A stretch of 64,000 nucleotides of DNA, from NCBI GenBank assembly GCA_038277395.1, contig CM076193.1, positions 74,294,252 to 74,358,251 on the forward strand, read 5' to 3'. Below the pieces are notes generated by a model, which worked only from the letters and a program-made list of their open reading frames with translations, did not search any database and was not told where the DNA came from. Position 1 is the stretch's first letter. The number at the start of each line of letters is the position of its first letter. Shown here piece by piece: positions 1 to 11,844 of the stretch. The DNA is from Dryocosmus kuriphilus. Taxonomy: Eukaryota; Arthropoda; Insecta; Hymenoptera; Cynipidae. The position numbers and the translations under genes were made by a program.

Positions 1-2002
1 GCTAATAATCCACACCCATTCCAAAAAACACAAAATGCCCAAATTCCTGTAACAAATTCTAACGAGGATATCCCTAAGTTAATGAACATCCACACAAACA
101 ACAGATTCCAACCATTAGAAGGCATCCCTACACAGGAGACCAGCGACGACTCAGAGACACAAGGCTCACCTAATGTTAGGAAAAGTACCAGTAAGAAAAA
201 GAATTATAATAAAGTTGAAATTAACAGGAATAAGGATCGGATTAAGAAAAACGGTAGCAACCTTAGTAAGGAGAAGAAGGAGATTGAAGTTAAAAAGAAC
301 AAAGAACCGGAAAAGGTTAAAAAATTGGCAGACAGAAAAAGCAAAAACCAATGGGTAAGTTTTAAAAACAGGGCAATTTTGTTAGACAATATTTCTGACC
401 AGCCAGGAAAAATTGAAAAACAGGAGAATTTGCGAGGGTATTGTTGAGTTAAGCGACAACCAACAAACCCAGTTAGAAAAATTATTAGAGGAGAAAATAA
501 AAATTTATCAGGGGAAAGGACATCGGGCAACCCATTTAACAGAACACAAAATTGATGTTCAGGGACACGAGCCAATAAAACAACGCTATTACCATGTAAG
601 CCCCAAAATTAAACAGGAAATATTTAAGGAAGTTAAGAAAATGTTAGAACAGGGAATTATAAGGCATTCTCATTCAGATTGGTCAAATCCAATTGTGATG
701 ATTAAAAAACCGAACGGAGAATACAGATTTTGCCTTGATTTCCGCAAGGTAAATAACATAACCAAAAAAGACCTTTATCCAATACCACTCATGACCGAAA
801 TTTTAGGCACACTTAGAGCAGCAAAATTTATCTCCAAAATTGGTTTAGAAATGGCATATTTATAAATCCCTTTGGAAGAAAATTCAAGACCGATTACAGC
901 ATTCACAGTACCCGGTAAGAGCATATTTGAATTTAACAGAATGCCATTTGGTCTAACAAATGCACCAGCCATTTTCCAAAGGTTTATGGATAAAATAATC
1001 ACTCTAGACCTAAAGCCAAACGTTTTTTGTTATTTAGACGACATAATAATAGTTACAGAGAATTTTAAGGACCATGTAAAATATTTGAATATAGTTTTGG
1101 ATAAATTAAATAAGGCAAATAAATTTAACGATCAGTCCAGATAAATGCGAATTTGTCTGCTCAAAAATAAGGTATTTGAGTTTTAAAGTTAATGAAAAGG
1201 GACTCCAGGTTGAAGAGGATAAAATCCAGCCAATCCTCAACTTGCCGAAACCGAAAAATGTCAAACAAATACAGCGTATCATAGGTATGACTAGCTGGTA
1301 TAGGAAATGCATACCAAACTTTTCGGAAATTATGGAACCCCTAAATAAATTGCTTAGAAAGAAACAGGCATGGGAGTGGGGACTATAACAGAATGAAGCG
1401 TTTCAAAAATTAAGGATCTCTTAACAACAGCACCAATTTTAACTTGCCCAGATTTCACCCAACCCTTCCAGCTAGAAACAGACGCGAGTAGTACAGGATT
1501 CGGAGCCGTACTTACTCAAATCATAGAAGGAAAGAATTATGTGATTGCATACGCGAGTAGAGCCCTTAACGACGCGGAAACCCGATACTCGGCCTCAGAA
1601 AAAGAGTGCTTAGCCGTAGTTTGGGCAATCAAGGAATTTAGACCTTACCTTGAAGAATATAGTTTCAAGGTTATAACGGACCATTTAGCGTTAAAATGGC
1701 TCCATAACCTCAAAAACACCACTGGCAGACTAGCCAAATGGGTGCTGGAGCTACTCGAATACGACTATGAGGTAATCTATAGAAAGGGTAGTTCGAATGT
1801 GGTGACGGACGCCCTATCCAAATCGAAAGAAACGATAAACGCGGTCGCGTTCGCGTTATCGTGTAGCACACAAAAACCAAAAGCAGATTCGAACGATCAG
1901 ACAGATGACTGGTACTTCGCAAAATTAAGACAAATAAAAAAGAAACCGGAAGAACACGAAAAATGGCGGATACGAGACTCAACTCTATTTTTACAGGACT
2001 GA
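1..2002 (+). mobile_element. Ty3/gypsy retrotransposon pol remnant (RT and RNase H)
   Basis: Decayed pol of an insect Ty3/gypsy-type LTR element. A Lys-rich open segment (82-447) precedes the reverse transcriptase, which starts near 413. Visible RT landmarks are FCLDFRKVN near 730, MPFGLTNAPAIFQ near 940 and the catalytic YLDD near 1032. The RNase H region runs about 1408-2002 and shows ETDASSTGFGAVL, SASEKECLAVVWAIKEF and VTDALS. Breaks: in-frame TAA at 863-865, a frameshift near 1128, a TAA at 1386 and another shift near 1400. No integrase, protease or LTR follows the RNase H stop at 2000, so the copy is truncated at 3'. The left edge is outside the window. Family assignment rests on motif order and is secure; clade is not. 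Confidence 0.9.
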
Positions 2003-2408
2003 TAGTTCAAAAAAGTTATTTTCTTCAATTAAAAATAGGTGCCGGTTTAAGGGGTTGGGAAGTCTTATTGAAATTCCAATATTTTTTATACTGATTATGT
2101 TAATCATGGCAGATTTTACAATTAGAGTAGAAGCTATTTTCATTAGAAAACAAATATTATGAATGTAATAAATGTGAAAGTATAATAAATGCTTTCAAGT
2201 TTGGATCATCAAAATAAACAGAAATCACAAGTGTCACAAATTCATTTAGTATTCCCACAGTTGCGTTGTATTATACCTATTATTATGTTTGAAATAATAA
2301 GATAAAAAATTAATATACAAAAAGTCCCTGGTAAAATATAATTCTACAAATTTCAGTTTTAGAGAATGCAAACATTTTTTTTAACATATTTTTTTAAAAT
2401 TGAAAAAT
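2003..2408. other. AT-rich stretch, no gene seen
   Basis: No open frame of note and no recognisable repeat. It separates the gypsy pol remnant from the foldback element at 2409. Confidence 0.6.
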
Positions 2409-2851
2409 CCCAGTAAAAAAAGTCGAATTGAGAAGAATTGAGAAGAAAACGCTGAGAACCTTCGTGAATCCCGCTTTGCGACAATTTCGAATTGGAACTA
2501 GGTAGCAAAGAGTGTGTCTTTCACTCTCTCGAATTGAGAAGTATTGACCAGCGTTCACGTGAGTTCGGGCCGTCGAATTGAAATGAATTAGAGGGTGTCT
2601 TTCACTCTCTCATATTGAGACGTATTGACCAGCGTTCACGTGAATTCGAGCCATCGAATTGAAAAGAATTCTCTCATTTCGAAATGTTTCGTCGTATTCG
2701 CAAGAATTAAAAATATATGGATTCAATCACTTTATCTCGAATTTGCACGAATTGTTACCTAGTTCCAATTCGAAATTGTCGCAAAGCGGGATTCACGAAT
2801 ACTCTCAGCGTTTTCTTCTCAATTCTTCTCAATTCGAATCTTTTTACTAGG
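2409..2851. repeat. Foldback MITE with ~100-bp inverted arms and an internal tandem repeat
   Basis: The left arm (about 2409-2508) starts CCCAGTAAAAA. It is matched in reverse complement by the right arm (about 2755-2851), which ends TTTTTACTAGG. Both arms carry GAATTGAGAAGAATTGAG and the stretch around GTCGCAAAGCGGGATTCACG. Between them an 81-bp unit is repeated almost exactly (2510-2590 and 2591-2671), each copy beginning GAG(T/G)GTGTCTTTCACTCTC. There is no transposase, so it is a non-autonomous element. No clear target duplication is visible. Confidence 0.85.
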
Positions 2852-3149
2852 ATAATAACATAGTTTATAATACAAATGACTAATATTATAATATACAATG
2901 TTTTACCCAAGTTTCATCAGAAAATATTTTGTTTTATAACATATCAATTTAAAATTTCAAAATTATAAGTTCTTAAACTCATCTATTCTTAAAATGTATA
3001 AAATAAAAAAATTAAAATATACATTCCTCTTGTGGCCCTGACTTTTTCAACGAAACCTCTTGGCTGTAATTTTGTCAGGAAAATCCAAGCGGCAAATAGG
3101 TCAGTTAATTAATGCATGCGTTATATTTATAAGGTTAGGTAGTTTGCGA

Positions 3150-3297
3150 TATGTTAGGTATAGGGTTCAAATCCCCAACGGGTGTGATTTTTCAAAGCGT
3201 TTAAGAGTGCTATTATATGTGTAAGTGACCTGTTACTATAAATGTGTAATTTTAAACATAAAATGAGTTCATTAATAATATATAAAAAATCATTTTT
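3150..3297 (+). repeat. Dispersed repeat with a tRNA T-arm/B-box motif (SINE-like), copy 1
   Basis: This ~148-bp block recurs at 16499-16648. Both copies share GGGTTCAAATCCCC, which fits the pol III B box and folds as a tRNA T arm, followed by AACGGGTG(T/C)GATTTTTC and the same AT-rich tail. I could not find a matching A box or a full cloverleaf, so a tRNA-derived SINE remnant is an inference. Confidence 0.5.
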
Positions 3298-3614
3298 TTT
3301 GAGAATTTAGTCTTATTTAATAAATGCCGAATAAAAAGCACGTAGAAACCTAATTTAAAAAACCTAGTTGAAAACTCTTAGACCCTATCAGAAAGGTTCT
3401 GTAGCCTACTAGATTCCGAACGAAACCTAATAGAAACCTATGTAATAGAAACTTATTAGAAAACTAAGCAGCTAACGAATAAATCCTCTTAGAAATCTGG
3501 AACAAAATACTATTACAAAAATATTTGGGCCTAATAAATTCCTAAACCTATTAGGTTTCTTTAATACAACTTCACTTATGTGACGTTTCACTTTCTTCGA
3601 ACGTTTTTATAATT

Positions 3615-4592
3615 AGAGTAGAATTGAATAGTTTGGTCTTACGGTCATTACAAAACATTAAAGAATAATAAACTTAGTATTTAAAGTCAATTTATTCCAA
3701 CGTTTCGACCTCACTGCGGCTCTTTTTAAAGAGAATCTACAATTATATAAACAATAGTACTATATCTAATATTCAAAATTTTGTCAATAAATTTCATAGT
3801 TTTATAATGTATATAAGTATTACCTTCAATTTCGTCGATGTAATTAAACATAAGTATCAAAATAGTCCATGATATCATTGCAACAGGAAAAAGCATTTGA
3901 AAATTTTTTATCTGAATTGTCGATTGTCGAGATCCTTCATTGTCAATTTTGTTAAAAATTCGTTTAAAATTGTGTTACACTGTAATAGCTTTTTGTTTCC
4001 ATTCTTCGTAATATTTTAGAGTTTCCGAAAGGAACTCCAAAAACTTTTAGATCACATTTTGACAACCGGTGTGTTTCTTATAAACTTAACCTCTAGAAAA
4101 CAGTACACAGTGTCTCGTCGTTCTGTAAACATACCGGTTGTCAAAATGTGATCTAAAAGTTTTTGGAGTTCCTTTCGGAAACTCTAAAATATTACGAAGA
4201 ATGGAAACAAAAAGCTATTACAGTGTAACACAATTTTAAACGAATTTTTAACAAAATTGACAATAAAGGATCTCGACAATCGACAATTCAGATAAAAAAT
4301 TTTCAAATGCTTTTTAAAAACCTGTTGCAATGATAGCATGGACTATTTTGATACTTATGTTTAATTACATCGACGAAATTGAAGGTAATACTTATATACA
4401 TTATAAAACTATTAAATTTATTGACAAAATTTTGAATATTATATATAGTACTATTGTTTATATAATTGTAGATTCTCTTGAAAAAGACCCGCAGTGAGGT
4501 CGAAACGTTAGAATACATTGACTTTGCATACTAAGTTTATTATTCATTAATGTTTTGTAATGACCATAAGACCAAATTATTCAATTCTACCC
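3615..4592. repeat. Long palindrome (~470-bp arms), possibly head-to-head Penelope-like terminal repeats
   Basis: The arm from about 3615 to 4090 is repeated in reverse complement at about 4125-4592, around a short spacer of about 40-70 bp. In the right arm the segment 4480-4512 reads GACC, a loop, then GGTCGAAACGTT. That resembles stem II plus GAAA of the hammerhead motifs carried by Penelope-like terminal repeats, but the CTGANGA half is imperfect. Short open frames inside are not genes. Penelope-like coding pieces do occur at 14784 and 63306. The element class is inferred; the palindrome is seen directly. Confidence 0.7.
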
Positions 4593-4616
4593 TATTAGGT
4601 TTCTAATACATTTTTA

Positions 4617-5557
4617 ATGGACATTTTTAGCAGGGCAAAGTTTAACGCGACATCTAATCTCAGACTAGGAGACAGTTTGTTAGGAAATACGACATCACCT
4701 TTTGAAGAAACAGAATTAGAAAATAATCGGAATTCTAGCAACCCTTTGTACGCAAACTCAACAGCCTATTACGTAGACAAAACCCTGTCTCCTGATCAGA
4801 AGAAACGTATTATAAGAAATTCTCTATCCCATTCAGTCACTAACCACCGGCGAACTAGACAAAAAAAACAAATCAATAAGTGAACCAAATCCCGAGTCAA
4901 ATCTCGTCCTCCTCGATCCAACGATACCACTTGTGGACCAGTATTTTTAGGTCACGCACACGCAGGCCTGAACACCATCGATCAAAACCAGGCACTGGTA
5001 ACGTATCAGAAATCAAATAACATAATATATTCTCACTTTTTTCCACTTATAGAAAGAAAAATGATTGAAGAAAATATATTAATACCATAAATACATTTCT
5101 CCAAACCCAGCATTCTGAGTTAAAGGAATCTCCTCCTCAGAACCGGCACGGTACTATTCTCAAAGCTGTAGCTTTAAGAAACCTCTCAAGGGTAAATCAA
5201 AAAAACTGTAACACGATGATCCCAACGAATTAACACGTCTCCCTTCGGGACGCTCTTGAGATCGTCCCTTATTTTGAAAGAACCCCCCCCCCCCCCCCCT
5301 CAGCTCAAGAAAATTTGACACGACTATTGCGAATTAAATTAACTGGGAAAGGACGGAAATGTATATATGGTAATACTTATTCTAATGTCGAGGATTTTAT
5401 AAATAAATTAAAAACTATTTATGCACCAGCGAAATCTATTTATCGAATACAGGGAGAACTAGGCAATACATATATGTGGGATAATGACAGTTTCATATCT
5501 TATGTAACTAGAATTCGGGAAATTTTAGCCCAAATTATGGCAGCGCGGCGGGCATAG
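4617..5557 (+). pseudogene. gag-like remnant of a Ty3/gypsy retrotransposon
   Basis: There are two open pieces. 4617-4883 codes a polar 88-residue segment. 5315-5557 codes a segment containing KLTGKGRKCIYGN, IEDF-like VEDFINKLKTIYAPAKSI and QGELGNTYMWDNDSFISYV, which fits the conserved core of insect gypsy-type Gag (capsid region). They are separated by frame breaks and by a 17-C homopolymer at 5283-5299. No zinc knuckle follows. Because this gag lies 3' of the pol remnant at 1-2002, the two are probably separate copies. Gag identity is moderate for the second piece and weak for the first. Confidence 0.6.
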
Positions 5558-6350
5558 CGCACGACCTTGAATGTGCCCGTGAAGCTGCCCGATTTTTTGA
5601 AACTTTTTTATGGTATAAAAGAAGGTAAGGTAGAGATTATATATTTAAAGCACTAATACATAATTTAAATTCCTTCTTGCAATTTCAAAAAACGAAAAAA
5701 CCGCGCCGCTTAGCCCTATTTTACGGTAATTTAAGAATACCTATTATTTCTTAAATTAATTTTCAATAGCTTAAACAATTTTAATTTGTTTAAACATGTT
5801 TTTTTTAGATGTGTCGTGAAATGAATTTATTTTCTGGACGATATGAGTTCTTCAATGAGTGATGCCTTACTCCAGTCAAAAGTTACAAGGAATAAAACAT
5901 TGTTTAAACAATTAGAAACAAATTAAACCAGCCATAATGATTTTTTATATCGCCTAACTGGTTTATTCTGTTGTGACGATACCCTTGTTCTATTAAAAAT
6001 TACGCCTTCCAGTCACATATTTGTCAAAAATAGGGGTTTTCCCCATGTTGGTCTTATAGGCAGAACCCCTACACATCCTCGCGACTAAAGTCCCGGCGAC
6101 TACTTGTTCCAGCGACTAGCCACCGTCGACTAAACGTCCCACGGCCCAATGGACCCGCGGGCCGGTGCGGTAGGTATTCATTTCTCCATAATCTCATTCT
6201 GCCATTAAACCTCTGGATCTTACTAGATAATTAGCCCTCTGGCGGACTATAGGCTTTTTTGCAATGCGCATTCTCATCTAGTACTCGTCTGCTAAACCTA
6301 GTGAGATCTAGGGGTTTTATGTCAGAATAAATTTATGGCAGAATAAAATT
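5558..6350. other. Non-coding interval
   Basis: AT-rich with a few GC-rich patches (GCGCGGCGGGCATAG near 5545, and a loosely complementary GCGCCGC near 5703). I see no gene or clear element ends. Confidence 0.4.
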
Positions 6351-6457
6351 GTGGAGAAATGAATACTTACCGACCGACGCGAAACCGACGCGGGCTCGGT
6401 TTGCTTTGTCTCGAACGGCCTCACTCGGCTGGATTGGTCCAATCACTACTTACACTC

Positions 6458-6645
6458 ATTGTCAAGTCTGCCGTCCCAAATTCAACTGCCGTATCTGTAT
6501 TTCGGTTGAGGCACCTGTCACTTTACGAAGCTTCTGAAAAAATTCACAAACGCTTCCCTTTCCGCTTATATTTATGAACGAACAAGAGGTGACTCATCCG
6601 AAATGCAGATACGGCAACTGAATTTTGGGACGGTAGAAGTGTCAA
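6458..6645. repeat. Small foldback element, ~47-bp arms
   Basis: The left arm 6458-6504 contains CTGCCGTCCCAAATTCAACT. The right arm 6598-6645 is its reverse complement with a few mismatches. The spacer is about 93 bp. Open frames on the plus strand here are incidental. It abuts the mariner terminus at 6657. Confidence 0.7.
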
Positions 6646-6656
6646 CGTGATTTTAT

Positions 6657-7161
6657 ATACGGGGTGTGTTCAAAAAGTAAGGTAACTTTTCAAATTTCGC
6701 GGGCTACGAACATTCGATCTTAAATTTTTTAAAATTATACATTGGTACACTTGTCAGGAATATATGTTATGTGCACAGTTTAAAAAATGGATCAGAGAAC
6801 TTGCGTCAAATTTTGTGTAAAAAATGGAATTAAGTGCTCCAAAATACATAAAATGTTGACAGTGATATACGGTGAGCCTACTTTGAACAAAAAAAATGTT
6901 TATAAGTGGTACCAGCTCTTCCAAGAAGGCCGAGAAGACACCAATGACGAATTTCGCTCTGGACGCCCCAGCACGTCAATAAATGATGAAAGCGTTGAAG
7001 AAGTGAAGAATATGGTGTTAGGGAATCGTCGAATCACTGTTAGAGAAGTTGCTGAAGACGTCGGCATCTCGGTTGGCTCGTGCCATGCAATTTTTTCCGA
7101 TGCTTTGGGCATGAAACGCGTGGCAGCGAAATTTGTTCCGAAACTGCTCCCGGCTGCCTAA
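6657..7161 (+). mobile_element. mariner transposon, 5' half only
   Basis: It starts with a mariner-type terminus GGGGTGTGTTCAAAAAGTAA near 6660. Then comes an intact 124-residue frame (6787-7161) matching the N-terminal DNA-binding part of mariner transposase: a first helix-turn-helix (about residues 5-55, ending YKWYQLFQEGRED), the GRPSTS linker, and a second helix-turn-helix with RRITVREVAEDVGISVGS, then KRVAAKFVPKLL. The frame stops just where the catalytic DDD domain should begin, and no catalytic motif follows, so the copy is truncated. Similar but separate mariner copies lie at 14988 and 23862. Confidence 0.88.
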
Positions 7162-7392
7162 ATTCCGACCAGGTGACAACACTACCTTATTTTTTTGATG
7201 TTTGTTTGTTTTTTCAGGACTTGGAAATTTGAAGGGTATAAAACAAGAAGCCCATAGTCTGAATTTCATGTATTCTATTTTTTGTGCCTTGGTCATTCAT
7301 GAAAAAAAGTTTGGTTTCGATCACACACTTTTTCAAGTGCACACACACACACACGCACCACCCTCTCAGGCATGTACCTAAAACATACACAC

Positions 7393-10300
7393 ACGCACAT
7401 TAGGTTAGAGCGAAAAAAGTTTGGCTTCGAAATCACTCATTCTATAGTGCGGAAAATGTGCCTTTTGTCATAGATTTTAAGTGTAAACAAGCGCATTCCT
7501 GTAGCTTAATTTTTTTACTGCCCACGCCGTCTTGAAAAATTGAACTTTTCATTAAAAATGCGATATACTTTAAGAACGATGCTGTGACACTCTTATCACT
7601 CCAGACGTCTTAAAATACCTCTGAGACATACAAAACGGGAAGTAAATGAGCAGTTATCATCTTCCCTGCATTCTGAGCATTCATGAAAGTTTCTTCGGTG
7701 CAGTAAAATTAGCCTTAAAATAACCAAATTTACATGCACACAGTGAGGGCGATGGTCCCACTGCATAGAGCGGTCATGTGCAAGCAGCTGTTTAGCCGAT
7801 TTCACGTCTACTTTATATTAACCATTTTCTACAAAAAGGCCCTTGCAGCACCCTCCGCAGCTAGCCAAGCGCTGTGTGCTCCTGCTACAGCACCGACTCC
7901 CACCCCTCTCAGGGAATACTCACACTCATCTCGCTTGTTGGAACTTGCCAGCAAGACGCTCTGATGTGAATTCGTTTATAGCATAGCTTTTAGTTGAGTT
8001 ATTCTTTCTTTCACCTACCTGCGATACTAGCGTATATTGTTAGTTCAGGTATTTGTCTGCTTATTTACGTGTGTCAAAATGCTCCAGCATTACACTAGAG
8101 AAAATTACAAGTGGAGGCCTATTTATAGAGTTCCTCAGAACCTAAAAGAGAATCAGCTATCGACCACTGCCGATGTTATGCGATATTATAACCTAGTCAG
8201 AATAGAACGCACTGTATTCGGACAACAGCCAAAGCTGCAACAGATTGCCCCAGTTGTCGCTGAACAATTGGAGAAGATATGGATTTTGGCATTCATTCCA
8301 GTAGTTTCACGAATTCGTATAGTACATGTCTTTAAAAGTTGGCATGATAAAATAAGGAATGTTTTGAAACCATACAAAGGAAGAAAAAGCAAGCCAATAT
8401 ACCAAAGAAAAATAGAAAATTTTTCTAAACTGACGGCGTCAACACTCTTGGATATCGCATGCTGCAAGTGCAATGATTTTTCCTTGTGCCGTTGTGACAA
8501 AATCAAAAGGGTGACAAAAATTGCACAAGACTTTTTGACTGACTGACCAACGGACAGAGAGAAAAATGGTTATTGGGCATGTTGATACATCAACAACTAA
8601 GTATTTGCGGAGGAAGGAAGGCTATCAAAGGGAGAGACACGCACAAAAAAAAGATGGATCGAAAAGTCCAGGAGGAGGAGCTTCATTTACCCTCAACTTT
8701 ATTTTCTGTGTTTCCTGATCAAAACAGCCAAGAAGAAGTTGAAGACGGCGACGAATGGAAACCCGCTTCTTCACTGGAAAAGTTTCAAACGTGACGCAAA
8801 TGAGGGGATCCCTACAAAAAACTGTAGAAATTTGCGAAAGGTACTCCCTTAGTGACAGGGCTGCAAGTGCAGTCGCCACAGCTGTTCTAGAGGATCCCGA
8901 GATAGTTTCACAAGCTAATTCATCGCACGTTATTGACAGAAGTAAACTAAGAAGAGAAAGGGCTAAAACTAGGACTTACCTGCAGGAAGCTTCAGACGTC
9001 GCTGTCAACAAATTAGCAGTTCTTTTCTTTGATGGAAGGAAAGACAAGACTCTGATGCATGAGACAGATTCAGTTAGCTCTCGTCGAAAAGTTATCACAG
9101 AAGAACATAGCGTACTCATCACTGAACCAGGATCGCAATATTTGACCATTGTTATACCCGGCAGTGGTTCGTCAAGAGATATCGCTAATTCCATACTGAT
9201 ATTCCTAAGAAAAAAGAACATTTCCAGGCCATAGGAAGCGATGGCACTGCCGTTAACACCGGGCACAGAGGTGGCATATTGAATATTTTAGAGAATGAAA
9301 TTGGAAAGCTCGTTCAGTGGCTCGTTTGCCTCCTGCATGGGAATGAACTCCCGTTGCGTCACCTGGTTGAAAACCTTTTTGAAAAGACGTCCGGCCCAAC
9401 AACTTCTCTGAAGATATAGGAATGCAACTCAGTAACTGTCTTCACATGCCCGTGGTGAAATTTACAAAAATTTATTGTGACCTACCTGGCATTAATGCTG
9501 AAGAGTTGAGCACGGATCAACGTTATCTGCTTGAGATGTGTGCAGCAATTAAGAATGGCGCATGTCCAAAAGCATTAGGTAGTCGAGACCCTGGTAAGAT
9601 GGCTCTTTCACGTTGACTAACAACGGCCAATCGATTTCTAAGAGTGTATGTTGGAACGGAGAAGCCACCCAAGAACCTTAAAACTCTGGTGACATTCATT
9701 CTCAGAGTGTACAGTCCAGGTTGATTTGCAATAAAGGCAAAGCCTAGTTGCTGTGATGGAGCAAAGCACATTTGGGGGTCTATAAGAAACTCGCGGTACC
9801 TCCCTAAGCCATTGTAGAAAGTAGTACACCCTGTCATTCAGCGCAACTCTTTCTTCTTCCACCCTGAAAATCTATTACTGGGAATGCTGTGTGTTGAGAG
9901 GTCTGAAGTGAGACATCTGGCAGAGAGCAGAATACTGGAGGCTAAAACTTTAAAGGAGAACGGGAGCATGCAGATACGCCCCTTTGTCTTACCGAACGTG
10001 AAATGGGATGTGAAAGATTACACAGAGGCCATTCAATTGACTGAACATACATTGACAGAGCCACCACTAGTACCAAAAATTAGCCGAGAAGAGCTGCAGA
10101 ACATCGCCAGCGACAAGATCTTGCCTGACTTCCATAACATACCCAACCACACACAAGCGGTTGAACGTATGGTCAAGGTAGCATCAGAAGCAAGCTTATC
10201 TGCTTGCGAATTTGAGGCAAAAGATGCCGTGGTAAGGAACAAAATTCAATCCCGAAATCACATGCCGAAACTGGACGCAAAAAAGGAATGCGTACTCGAT

Positions 10301-10820
10301 AAATGAGGAATTAACATGCCCCAAGGTAGGGAGGTTGGGTGGGGCATAGGATGGAACACAAAGTGTAGCCACCTCCACATGGTGTGTTTTGAGCTGTTCA
10401 GTTACAGATATATTACTAAAACAGGCTAAGCGTTGCACGACACCGCTCTAGGCAGTGGCACCATCGCCCTCACTGTGCATGTAAATTTGGTTATTTTAAG
10501 GCTAATTTTACTGCGTCGAAAAAACTTTCATGAATGCTCAGAATGCAGAAAGGTGATAACTGGTTATTTACTTACCTTTTTGTATGTCCCAGAGGTACTA
10601 TAAGACGTCTGGAATGATAAGAGAGTTACAACATCGCTCTTAGAGTATATCGCCTTTTTAATAAAAAGTTCCATTTTTCAAGACAGCGGGGGCAGTAAAA
10701 AAAATTAAGCTACAGGAATGCGCTTTTCAACACTTAAAACTCATGATAAAAGGCACATTTTCCATATTATAGGATAAGTGATTTCGAAGCGTAACCTTTT
10801 TCACTCCACTCTGACGCACA
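7393..10820 (+). mobile_element. DNA transposon with ~380-bp terminal inverted repeats
   Basis: The left terminal repeat runs about 7393-7775 and the right one about 10436-10820. They are reverse complements over nearly their full length: for example GCATTCTGAGCATTCATGAA in the left arm near 7670 and its complement near 10530, and the shared inner block around GTGAGGGCGATGGT. The element is about 3.4 kb and encloses one broken transposase gene (8079-10306). A second, diverged member with the same architecture lies at 53871-56714. Target duplication was not resolved. Confidence 0.85.
8079..10306 (+). pseudogene. Broken transposase of an unplaced arthropod family
   Basis: The likely start is ATG 8079 (context CAAAATG), 42 bp inside the longer open frame. 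Order of landmarks: a Cys cluster CCKCNDFSLCRC near 8461; DQRTERKMVIGHVD after a frame change near 8546; RVSDRA-like SLSDRAASAVATAVL near 8850; FFDGRKDKT near 9030; GSDGTAVNTG near 9234 after another frame change; and LLHGNELPLRHL near 9330. It then continues in one frame from 9422 to 10306. Internal stops: 9417-9419, 9614-9616, 9722-9724 and 9815-9817. Full length would be roughly 700-740 residues. Acidic residues in the DGRKD and SDGT motifs could be part of a DDE/RNase H-like active site, which is inference. I recall similar uncharacterised insect proteins but cannot name the superfamily. Confidence 0.75.
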
Positions 10821-11385
10821 TACTTTTCGTGTTCGAGGTAGCTAGGACACACACACAAGTAATTTTTTTTCTTGACAGTCGGACTTAGTTGAGATGCAGA
10901 ATAGAGTATCGCCGAGAGCGGAAATTTGCGAGAATTACAAGTTAAAACGAGCCGCTTGTTTTTATTGTAAGAGGGTAATAAAAAATAATAGGAGAAAAAA
11001 AAGCAAAAAAGGAGCTAGGATTTGCCTTTAAACGACTGAAAAAAGATTTGAGCTAAATATTTCACAACCGATTTCGCGAGTTACGTCAGCTAACTAGTAT
11101 TCTTGTATTGCCGGTCATTGGCTTTTATCACAAGTGTCAATAAATATCCTTCTCATTCTTCTTGCTTCAGTTTCCAAGTTTCTGAAGATGAAGGCGTCCA
11201 TATCGTGCTGAGAGAACGGAACGGATCAAATCCTGGACGTTCCTATAACAAACAAAAAAAGAACTATTGTACTAGAGCATACGTCTAGAACCTTTCACTT
11301 TCATGTCCCTCAAATATATCTGAGTAGTTTTATAATATAAAAAGAACTTTGCAATGTAGGTTGTTCTTCCCAGTGGCCAAAAAAA
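10821..11385. other. Non-coding interval
   Basis: AT-rich. A 61-codon plus-strand frame at 11103-11288 has no recognisable motif and is probably chance. Confidence 0.4.
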
Positions 11386-11389
11386 TGGA

Positions 11390-11430
11390 GAACGTCTTTA
11401 AGACATTTTTACGACGTCGAAAATACGTCC
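11390..11430. repeat. GACGTC-rich palindromic repeat, left border of bacterial segment
   Basis: It contains AACGTCTTTAAGACA and TTTACGACGTCGAAAATACG. A related block lies at 12193-12253. The two flank the bacterial-type DNA, so they may mark the insertion borders. Confidence 0.5.
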
Positions 11431-11431
11431 T

Positions 11432-11844
11432 ATCATCAACTATTTTTTGACTTTCATTATCACCGGGGTTATCTTGAGCCTTACACCAAGCGTTAAAAAT
11501 TTCTTTGTTATTTTTCTTATTCTTTAACCTGTCTAACATAAACTCACGTGCTTCATTTTTTGCTTCTGAAAGTAATATTTGCCTAGAAGGAGTAAATCTA
11601 ATTTCTGTATCAGGATGAACACCTTCTAATGTATTTAACATCCTATAAACAATACCGGTAAAGCAGGTGTTAGGAATACGCTCTTTTCTAGAGAAAGTTT
11701 GGCTATCAAGCAAGTTTGTAATTAACGCGTCTTTTTTATTTTTCACAGCTTCTCTATCTCCATCACTGCAGGATTTCAGAACTAAAAGTAAAATCTGTCC
11801 ACCTGTAAAGCCGGAGCTATGCTTCTGGTCATTACTACAAAAAA
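11432..11844 (-). pseudogene. Bacterial-type unidentified protein fragment (Rickettsiales-like)
   Basis: It is read on the minus strand in the same frame as the S1 fragment that precedes it, giving about 137 residues. Visible blocks: SSGFTGGQILLLVL, RKERIPNTCFTGIVYRML, LEGVHPDTEIRFTPSRQILL and NEAREFMLDRLKNKKNNKE. The style (TGR-like CFTG, GVHPD, FTPSRQILL) resembles uncharacterised proteins of arthropod-associated Rickettsiales. I cannot assign a function. The end merges into the GACGTC-rich repeat, whose translation (from TYFRRRK on) is not part of the original protein. The in-frame joining to S1 looks like a rearrangement, not a natural fusion. Confidence 0.6.
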
